Source: Prevotella sp. UBA7782
GTDB taxonomy: Bacteria; Bacteroidota; Bacteroidia; Bacteroidales; Bacteroidaceae
DNA: 11,041 nucleotides
NCBI GenBank assembly: GCA_002480935.1
Contig: DLDC01000125.1
Span: 3,414 to 14,454, forward strand
Reading direction: 5' to 3'
The notes under the pieces are model-generated. The model had not been told where the DNA came from and ran no database searches. It was given only the letters and a program-made list of their open reading frames with translations. The translations under genes were made by a program, and so were the position numbers. Every line of letters begins with the position of its first letter. Positions within the stretch are counted from its first letter, which is position 1. This document shows, one piece after another, positions 5,262 to 11,041 of the stretch.

Positions 5262-7568
5262 ATGAAACAGAAACCAACCCTCATTGCTATTTGCGCCTTG
5301 GCGGTAGCCTTGGCACCGGCTGCTATGGCTCTTAACCTCACACCGGTAAGGCCGCAAGGCCGCACTTTAACACCCGCACCCGCCACACCAAGCATCACCG
5401 TGGTGAAGGCAAAGCCCTACGTGCGCCACGCCATGAAGAGCAAGAGTGGCAGTCTGACGGCCGACTTCACCGTGCAAGGTGGGGCAAGCCAGGACACCAT
5501 CTGGAGCGAAAACTTCGACAAGGGCGACGCGCTCAGCGCATGGACAGCCAATCAGGGCGAAGGCAGTGAGATTACCTTCACGCTGAAAGCCACCACCGGC
5601 AAGAAGGCATTCTCGGCCATCGACGCCTCTGACGTGCAGTCGCTGCACATCGACGGACCGTTACAGACTTACAAACGCACCATAGGCACTCTCACCAGCG
5701 CCCCCATGAGCGTGACCAGCCAGTCTATGTTCCGCGGTTACGCGTGGGTGAGCCCCACCATGAACGACTATGCCGTGCTGAGCGTTACGGCATCTGATGA
5801 CGACTTCAGCACGCAGAAAGAGCTATGGAACAGCACTCAGGCCAAGCAAACGGGATGGGCTGCCATAGAGGCTAACCTAGACTCGTTTGCCGGAAAGCAG
5901 GTGAAGATACGCCTTACCTACGGTCCCGGCACCAAAGACAACTTTAAGTCGGGCGGCTATCTGGCCGACTTCTACGTAGACGGGCTCACCGTTACAGGCG
6001 CAAGCAGCGTGAGTCAGGTAGAGGTATTGACGGGCGAGCCCGTGAAGCTGGCCAATCTGTCGGGCGACGAGGCCACTTCGTATGAATGGAAATTCCCGGG
6101 CGGCACCCCTGCAACATCCACCGAGCGCGATCCCGAGGTGGTTTATACCCTTCCGGGCACTTATGACGTGACGCTGACGGCACGCAACGACACCGACAGC
6201 GCCACCATCACACGCCCCGCCTTTGTGAAGGTAAGGGGACAAAAGCCCACGGCGGCCATCACCGCACCGGCACAGTTCCGCTATAACCTGACGGGCGAGC
6301 ACTTCGTGGCACCGCTGCTTCCCGTGCAGTGGAAGGATGCCTCGACGGGCTATCCCACCAGTTGGACGTGGGGATTCTCTATGGGCGACGACCCCACAAC
6401 AGGACTGGCCAACATGGTTTACAGCCATGAGCAGAACCCATGGATAAGCTATAACGCGCTGGGAAGCCAGCAGGCCGTGCTCGTAGTGGAGAACGACAGC
6501 GGCTCAGTATATACGTATGACAGCTGCTATGTGGCTTACAGCGGCCTGGCCGACAACATTCTGGGCAGCGACAAGGGTGCTACCGTATATGATATGGAGA
6601 GCGACGGCACCTTCCCCGGAGCCAACAAACTGGGCGTATCGGCCATTGCCGAGAAGTTCTCGCGCCCCTCACGCCCCATGAAGATTTGGGGTGGCTACGT
6701 GCTTTGCACCGAAGCCACAGCCTCAGACATATCCGATCAGGTGCACCCCATCACCTTCAGCATTTGCAAGAGTGAGAACGGCGTGCCCGGAAAGATGCTC
6801 GACATGGACTCTTGGACAATACCTGAGCTGGGCTATGCCATCCGCACAGCCAAGGGTATGGTGCAGATAACCTTCAACAAGCCCGTTGTTGTGGATGATG
6901 AATTCTTCTTGGTGATAGACGGTCTGCCGCAGAAGAACGACAGTCTGAAGCTGAGCTTTGCCATGACCAACATGCGCAGTGAGGGCAACACACTCTATAT
7001 GCGCAAGGCCGACGGCACTTGGCGCGAGCTCACCGGCTACTTCCAGGAGGCTCCCGGCGGCCAGGCGTCGCTCTATGCCTTCCTGAATGTGGGGCACAGC
7101 GTGATTACTCCGGTGGCTCCCAATGACAAGGGCACGCTCGTGGCAAGCACCGACACCATTCATGCAGGATGCACAGAGGGCATAACCAAGCAGCAGCTGT
7201 TCTCTTATCTGGGCTACCGCTATGTGTCGTCGAGCCAGCCCTGGTGTAAGATAACCAACAAGCCCAACGGTCTGACGCTCGACACGCTGAGCATATACTG
7301 CGAGGCTCTGCCCGCAGGAGGCGCCATGCGCGAGGCCGTGCTCACCTTAACCGACAGCATAGACACGGTGAAGCTGCACGTCATTCAAGACCCTGCCACA
7401 GCCATCAGCCGTCCTGCAGCCACTGAAGGCAGGCACAACGTAAGGATATTCAGCCTCGACGGCCGCGAGCAAACGGCATGTCCTAACGGTCTGCAGGGCT
7501 TGCCCAAAGGCGTCTACATCGTACGCGACGAGCAAACGGGACAAAGCCGAAAGGTCGTTGTGAGGTAG
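5262..7568 (+). CDS. Large secreted PKD-domain protein with BACON-like domain and probable T9SS C-terminal sorting domain
   Basis: 768 residues, exported and probably surface-exposed. Residues 1-23 are a signal peptide (Lys then an Ala/Leu core ending AMA). About 75-247 looks like a jelly-roll 'choice-of-anchor' adhesive domain: it opens IWSENFDKGD, contains a GYAW strand and ends ADFYVDGLTV. About 250-325 is a PKD domain, with SYEWKFPGG and the closing GTYDVTLTARN; a second, more divergent PKD-like unit (SWTWGFSMGD) covers about 327-427. Residues 430-612 form another beta-rich domain of unknown type. About 620-711 resembles a BACON domain, with CKITNKPNG, a REAVLTLT strand and a final VKLHVIQD. 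The tail 725-768 (VRIFSLDGR, then LPKGVYIV, then KVVVR) resembles a type A T9SS sorting domain, which would send it through the outer membrane by type IX secretion. No protease or hydrolase active site is visible, so an adhesin or glycan-binding role is likely. It is monocistronic. Confidence 0.85.
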   Translation: MKQKPTLIAICALAVALAPAAMALNLTPVRPQGRTLTPAPATPSITVVKAKPYVRHAMKSKSGSLTADFTVQGGASQDTIWSENFDKGDALSAWTANQGEGSEITFTLKATTGKKAFSAIDASDVQSLHIDGPLQTYKRTIGTLTSAPMSVTSQSMFRGYAWVSPTMNDYAVLSVTASDDDFSTQKELWNSTQAKQTGWAAIEANLDSFAGKQVKIRLTYGPGTKDNFKSGGYLADFYVDGLTVTGASSVSQVEVLTGEPVKLANLSGDEATSYEWKFPGGTPATSTERDPEVVYTLPGTYDVTLTARNDTDSATITRPAFVKVRGQKPTAAITAPAQFRYNLTGEHFVAPLLPVQWKDASTGYPTSWTWGFSMGDDPTTGLANMVYSHEQNPWISYNALGSQQAVLVVENDSGSVYTYDSCYVAYSGLADNILGSDKGATVYDMESDGTFPGANKLGVSAIAEKFSRPSRPMKIWGGYVLCTEATASDISDQVHPITFSICKSENGVPGKMLDMDSWTIPELGYAIRTAKGMVQITFNKPVVVDDEFFLVIDGLPQKNDSLKLSFAMTNMRSEGNTLYMRKADGTWRELTGYFQEAPGGQASLYAFLNVGHSVITPVAPNDKGTLVASTDTIHAGCTEGITKQQLFSYLGYRYVSSSQPWCKITNKPNGLTLDTLSIYCEALPAGGAMREAVLTLTDSIDTVKLHVIQDPATAISRPAATEGRHNVRIFSLDGREQTACPNGLQGLPKGVYIVRDEQTGQSRKVVVR

Positions 7569-7624
7569 CCGAGAGGCTGTAGCAGCATAACAGCACCCCG
7601 GAAGGGCATTGGATAATAGGCAAT

Positions 7625-7661
7625 AAGGGCGTGGCCACGTGACAAGACGGGCCGCGCCTTT
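7625..7661 (+). terminator. GC-rich hairpin, probable terminator of the PKD-protein gene
   Basis: Bases 7625-7636 (AAGGGCGTGGCC) pair with 7650-7660 (GGCCGCGCCTT) over 11 bp, with one bulged G and one G-T wobble, around a 13 nt loop. The following bases, TATAATG, are a poor T tract. It lies about 57 nt after the stop codon. Confidence 0.55.
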
Positions 7662-7716
7662 ATAATGAATATACGTTAAAGCCATACCTAAAATGAAGGA
7701 TTTCTAATTGCTTTTG

Positions 7717-7748
7717 TTTGTTCCGGCAAAAGAAAACACGTAACTTTG
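7717..7748 (+). promoter_or_regulatory. Strong Bacteroidota promoter directly abutting a start codon
   Basis: TTTG (7717-7720), a 20 nt spacer and TAACTTTG (7741-7748) give perfect matches to both boxes. The ATG is at 7755, only 6 nt after the -7 box, so the mRNA should have almost no 5' leader. Confidence 0.85.
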
Positions 7749-7754
7749 CACACA

Positions 7755-8105
7755 ATGAACAAGTTGCTGCGTAAAAGACGCGTTGCGGCATGGGTTCTGC
7801 TGGCAGTGTTTCTGCCTATGCTCTTGCTTGCCTCGGCCCATCGTCATGAGCCGCAGGCCAGCCACGACGTTACGTGTTACGCCTGCTTGCATCATCTTCC
7901 GCACAGCGGCCACCTCTCGGCCAACTCGGCAACAGGCCTCAGCTGTGTGCTGTGCCACTTCCTGTCATTGCCTTATGTGGCCGCCATCGTCTTGGCTGCC
8001 ATCGTCTTTTTGGGCACCTCACTGCCCTTGGCAGTGCGCCAGGCACCGGCCGGCACCAGCGCAAGCCATGCCTCCATCACCCTGAGAGGCCCACCATGCC
8101 TATAG
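7755..8105 (+). CDS. Small His/CxxC-rich membrane protein upstream of a TonB receptor
   Basis: 116 residues. After a basic start (KLLRKRR) a hydrophobic segment spans about 10-28 (signal anchor or uncleaved signal). The middle is rich in potential metal ligands: HRH at 29-31, CYAC at 41-44 followed by His46, His47, His50 and His53, then CVLCH at 64-68. A second membrane segment covers about 70-94. The polar tail ends SITLRGPPCL. If 29-69 lies between two membrane segments, it would form a periplasmic metal-binding loop. I recall similar small proteins, with two CxxC motifs and an RGPP tail, ahead of metal-type TonB receptors in Bacteroides; this is from memory, and I cannot name a family with confidence. 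The receptor follows after 61 bp with no clear terminator or promoter between, so an operon is likely. ATG 7755 is preferred over a TTG at 7746, which lies inside the -7 box. The other open frames here (such as 7783-8085) have no protein-like character. Metal binding is inferred from residues only. Confidence 0.75.
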   Translation: MNKLLRKRRVAAWVLLAVFLPMLLLASAHRHEPQASHDVTCYACLHHLPHSGHLSANSATGLSCVLCHFLSLPYVAAIVLAAIVFLGTSLPLAVRQAPAGTSASHASITLRGPPCL

Positions 8106-8166
8106 CATAAGCAACACCACCCCACTCCACACCTTTTTTCTTATTCAACAAAACAAAGCTATAAGC

Positions 8167-10440
8167 ATGAAAAAAATATATTTCATCATGTGTCTGATAG
8201 CATTGTGCCTGTGCGTGAAGGCTGAGCCCGTCATGCCCAAGGCATCGCTTTCAGGACACATCACCGACGCAACAGACGGCAGCCCACTCATCGGCGTGAC
8301 CGTGATGATACCCGAATTATCTACCGGAACGGTGACCGACACCACCGGCTATTACGCCTTCAGCAACCTGCCCAAGAAGGTGCTCACCCTGCAGGTGAGC
8401 TATCTGGGACACCAGACCATTATATATAAGGTGGACCTGAACAACCGGCAGCACGCCGACTTTGTGATGAAGGAGGCCAACGCACAGCTCAACGAGGTGG
8501 TGGTGACAGGCCTTTCGGGCAAGAGCCTGCTGAAGGATTCGCCCGTGCCTATATCGTATGTGAGTGCGGCCACGCTGGCCACGACAGCCTCAACCAATAT
8601 CATCGACGCGCTGAGCCACCAGCCCGGCATATCACAGATAACCACCGGAGGCGGCATATCCAAGCCCGTGATACGCGGATTGGGCTTCAACAGACTCGTC
8701 GTGGTTGACGACGGCATACGCCAGGAGGGCAACCAGTGGGGCGACGAGCACGGCATTGAGGTAGATGCCAACAGCGTGCACGATGCCGAAGTCATCAAAG
8801 GGCCGGCATCTCTCATGTATGGCTCAGACGCGTTGGCAGGTGTCATCGTGCTGCATGGCTTTCCGCCCATGGCAAGAAATACCTCTGAGGGCGACCTCAC
8901 AGCCGAGTATCAGAGCAACCAGGACCTCTTTGGCTACTCAGCTGACTTCCGTGGCAACCGCAACGGCTGGGTATGGAACGGCAGATGGTCGCAGAAGCTG
9001 GCTCACGACTATCACAACGCAGCCGACAACTACGTGGTGGGCTCGCGGTTTAGCGAACAAGCGGCGCAAGCCATGGCCGGACTGAACGGCAACTGGGGCT
9101 ACAGCCACTGGCTGCTGAGCTATTATCACCTCACGCCGGGCATGGCAGAGGGCGACCGTTCTGACGACGCGGGCAGCTATGGCAAGACATTGCCCTTCCA
9201 GCAAATACATCATTACAAGGTGGTGACCGACCATTCGCTCTTCTTGGGCAACGGTACGCTGCAAGCCATCGTGGGCTATCAGCAGAACAGAAGGCAGGAA
9301 TATGAGGAGAGCAAGGATGCTCCGGGACTGGACATGCAGCTGCATACCATCAACTACGATGTGAAGTATGCCCTGCGCAACACACAAGGCTGGCAGGCCA
9401 CAGCGGGCATTAACGGCATGTGGCAGCGCAACCTGAACCGTGGCTCGGAGTATCTCATCCCCGCTTATCAGCTCTTCGACGCCGGTCTCTTCGCCACGTC
9501 GGGTTATAAGACAGGTGACTGGAGATTTTCAGGAGGCTTGCGCGTAGACCACCGGCACATACATGGCTTTGCGCAAGACGATGTATTCAGCACACTGAGC
9601 CGCTCGTTCACCAGCGTGTCGGGCAGCGTGGGAATGGTATTTGCGCCCAATGAACACACCAACCTGCGCCTGAATGTGGCCCGGGGCTTCCGTTCGCCCA
9701 ACCTGAGCGAGCTGGCCAGCAACGGCGTGCATGAGGGTACGCAGCAGTATATGCTGGGCAACGGCTCGCTGAGCGCCGAGCACAGCTGGCAGGCTGATGC
9801 CGGATGGGACTACACGTCGGCCATGCTCACCACGCAGTTGCAGGTGTTTGCCAACTTCATAGACAACTACATATACGCCAGCCGCGTGGCCGGAGCTGAG
9901 CAAGAGGGCGTTCCGGTGTACCAATATACGCAGGGCGACGCCCGATTGCTGGGCGGTGAGGCGCTCATAGACTTCCATCCGGTGGAGCAGCTGCACTTTC
10001 AGAACTCCTTTTCTTACGTCAACAGCGTGCAGTTGCACCAGCCCCGAGAGGCCAAATACCTGCCTTACACACCCGCGCCAAGGTGGAACAGCGAGCTGAG
10101 GTATATATTCATACGCGACGGCCAGACCCTTGACAACACCTTCATGGCACTGTCTGCAGAGTGCAACCTAAGGCAGAACCACTTCTATGCACTCAACAAC
10201 ACCGAGACGGCTACGCCTTCCTACACCTTATTAAATATATCGGCAGGCACCGAAATCAAGTGGAAGCGACGCAAGCGGGCTGCCATTGTCCTTACGGCAG
10301 AGAACATAACCGACCGCGTTTATCAGAGTCATCTGAGCCGACTGAAGTACATCGGCGGCGTGAACCCGGCCAACAACCGCTCCGGACTGTTCAACATGGG
10401 GCGCAACATCACGGCAAAAGTAACCTTCTATCTGCCCTGA
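8167..10440 (+). CDS. TonB-dependent outer membrane receptor, metal (ZnuD-like) type
   Basis: 757 residues. Such receptors import scarce ligands across the outer membrane using TonB-ExbBD energy. Residues 1-19 are a signal peptide. About 27-101 is a carboxypeptidase-regulatory-like domain (GHITDATDGSPLIGVTVMI and GYYAFSNLP). The TonB-box-like EVVVTG is at 110-115. The plug covers about 122-230, with PVIRGLGFNRLVVVDDGIR, GDEHGIEVD and KGPASLMYGSDALAGVI. The rest is the 22-strand barrel, closing with NITAKVTFYLP. The wording of the plug, above all the GDEHGIEVD segment and VIRGLGFNR, resembles zinc or copper receptors of the ZnuD/OprC type rather than SusC, and there is no SusD gene after it. 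Histidines are frequent in the barrel (HIH at about 461, IHH at about 346). The small CxxC/His protein in front supports a metal substrate, but which metal is not readable. The gene is intact and uses GC-rich codons like its neighbour. Confidence 0.9.
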   Translation: MKKIYFIMCLIALCLCVKAEPVMPKASLSGHITDATDGSPLIGVTVMIPELSTGTVTDTTGYYAFSNLPKKVLTLQVSYLGHQTIIYKVDLNNRQHADFVMKEANAQLNEVVVTGLSGKSLLKDSPVPISYVSAATLATTASTNIIDALSHQPGISQITTGGGISKPVIRGLGFNRLVVVDDGIRQEGNQWGDEHGIEVDANSVHDAEVIKGPASLMYGSDALAGVIVLHGFPPMARNTSEGDLTAEYQSNQDLFGYSADFRGNRNGWVWNGRWSQKLAHDYHNAADNYVVGSRFSEQAAQAMAGLNGNWGYSHWLLSYYHLTPGMAEGDRSDDAGSYGKTLPFQQIHHYKVVTDHSLFLGNGTLQAIVGYQQNRRQEYEESKDAPGLDMQLHTINYDVKYALRNTQGWQATAGINGMWQRNLNRGSEYLIPAYQLFDAGLFATSGYKTGDWRFSGGLRVDHRHIHGFAQDDVFSTLSRSFTSVSGSVGMVFAPNEHTNLRLNVARGFRSPNLSELASNGVHEGTQQYMLGNGSLSAEHSWQADAGWDYTSAMLTTQLQVFANFIDNYIYASRVAGAEQEGVPVYQYTQGDARLLGGEALIDFHPVEQLHFQNSFSYVNSVQLHQPREAKYLPYTPAPRWNSELRYIFIRDGQTLDNTFMALSAECNLRQNHFYALNNTETATPSYTLLNISAGTEIKWKRRKRAAIVLTAENITDRVYQSHLSRLKYIGGVNPANNRSGLFNMGRNITAKVTFYLP

Positions 10441-10464
10441 CAAGAAGTCAAGAGCAGCACGACG

Positions 10465-10506
10465 AGGCCGCAAGACGCACGCAGAGGCATCTTGCGGCCT
10501 TTGTTG
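10465..10506 (+). terminator. Intrinsic terminator after the TonB receptor
   Basis: AGGCCGCAAGA (10465-10475) pairs perfectly with TCTTGCGGCCT (10490-10500) around 14 nt, followed by TTTGTTG. It begins 24 nt after the stop codon and closes the operon. Confidence 0.85.
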
Positions 10507-10612
10507 TAGACAGGCGTTATACATGAGGCCAACGGCGATATCACACTAAGCGCGCATGTTCGGACCGGCCTAGGAAGGGGCGTATTAGCCATATTTAATA
10601 TAGGAGCCCACT
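10507..10612. other. Short non-coding stretch between operon terminator and transposase
   Basis: Bases 10507-10612 contain no credible gene. A GGACCGGCC segment (10562-10570) and an AT-rich patch (10590-10602) are the only visible features. The insertion-sequence end should fall here or within the last part of the transposase frame. Confidence 0.4.
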
Positions 10613-11041
10613 TTAAAAAGGGGCATATTTTGAATCCAGTCTGACCAGTGTGGTCATTCTGAGTGAAACATAGCAATCGGCTCCGCTGGTGAATATCTGT
10701 CGAGAAATCGCTTTGAAAGAGCCGAAAGCTTCTCTGATAGGCCCGAAAAGGGCAAATATCGATCTTTGAAATGTTGAAATCTGGAATATTACCATCCTTC
10801 GGAGGTTCATCCACATACATCTGCTATATGCATGCATACGATGTTTGAGCAAGCCCCTGTATCGGGTCTTGCCATTACGTGTATGAAAACTGTATTGGAA
10901 CATGGCTGCTTCAACGTTATTCCGTTTATGCTGCTCCTCCAAAGGAAGGCTTTCTATCTGCTTCCTTAGCTGATAGGCTTTAATGTCTTTGTCTTCAAAG
11001 TAACGCCAACCGGTTTTGTTGTTCCATGGGATTCTCCATCG
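10613..11041 (-). mobile_element. Insertion-sequence transposase, C-terminal part (5' end outside window)
   Basis: The minus-strand frame is open from the window edge to TAA at 10613-10615, giving 142 residues. It starts RWRIPWNNKTGWRYFED, then has RNNVEAAMFQYSF and HTRNGKTRYRGLLKHR, then a Met/Arg-rich helix (AYSRCMWMNLRRM). The Glu in NNVEA, followed by a helix and basic residues, fits the last acidic residue of a DDE transposase of the IS4/IS1182-like type. This is my reading of the pattern and the IS family is not certain. The last 20-30 residues (from about SGADCYVSLRMTT) look unlike transposase sequence and coincide with the GTCATTCTGAG motif on the other strand, so the 3' end may be disrupted or fused to other DNA. 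No terminal inverted repeat could be identified, as the other end is outside the window. Whether the element is intact cannot be judged. Confidence 0.7.
10642..10669. repeat. Palindrome joined to a GTCATTCTGAG-type motif
   Basis: TGACCA (10642-10647) and TGGTCA (10651-10656) form a 6 bp palindrome around GTG. The right arm runs into GTCATTCTGAGTGAAAC (10653-10669), which resembles a short motif (GTCATTCTGAGCGAAG) that I recall as frequent in intergenic repeats of many bacteria. It lies inside the transposase reading frame near its end. Confidence 0.4.

Noticed and set aside
7783..8085. Overlapping 100-residue frame inside the small membrane protein gene
   Set aside because: Composition is Cys/Pro/Trp-rich with no membrane segment or motif, unlike the frame that follows the perfect promoter.
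10428..10820. 130-residue minus-strand frame near the right end
   Set aside because: It runs through the receptor's terminator and overlaps the transposase in another frame, with no recognisable motif.

Overview
The window looks like a chromosomal segment from a Bacteroidota bacterium, most likely Prevotella or a close relative. Four start regions (before the tRNA, the nucleotidyltransferase, the PKD protein and the small membrane protein) carry the Bacteroidota-type promoter: a -33 TTTG-like box about 20 nt upstream of TAnnTTTG or a close variant. The gene content fits too: a GH43 glycosidase, a PKD/BACON-like secreted protein with a probable type IX secretion (T9SS) C-terminal domain, and a TonB-dependent receptor with an N-terminal carboxypeptidase-regulatory-like domain. 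The genus is an inference from these features; no database search was possible.

Layout, left to right. (1) 1-606 is the 3' part of tyrS. (2) 655-807 is a compact tRNA-Gln(TTG) unit with its own promoter and a strong terminator. (3) 853-2526 encodes a secreted GH43 glycosidase, which converges on (4) a minus-strand mannose-1-phosphate guanylyltransferase at 2740-3831; the two are separated by a hairpin. Upstream of it on the same strand is (5) a secreted NlpC/P60 endopeptidase at 4013-4552 with its Cys-His-His triad intact. (6) 4553-5261 is an AT-rich 700 bp region without a credible gene; it holds short direct and inverted repeats that look like a dispersed extragenic repeat. (7) 5262-7568 encodes a multidomain secreted or cell-surface protein. 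(8) 7755-8105 and 8167-10440 look like a two-gene operon: a 116-residue membrane protein rich in His and CxxC motifs, then a 757-residue TonB-dependent receptor resembling metal (ZnuD-like) receptors. (9) After a good terminator, the right edge carries the C-terminal part of a DDE-type transposase on the minus strand, cut by the window end.

Functional reading. Most of the window is ordinary housekeeping and surface biology: aminoacylation, GDP-mannose supply, peptidoglycan remodelling, glycan cleavage and T9SS cargo. The two places most worth a closer look are the small CxxC/His membrane protein with its receptor, which suggests a trace-metal uptake or sensing unit translated from an almost leaderless mRNA, and the TTGCCTA inverted repeats at both ends of the nucleotidyltransferase gene, the upstream one overlapping both the promoter and the start codon. 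I saw no CRISPR array, phage genes, toxin-antitoxin pair or recognisable defence system.
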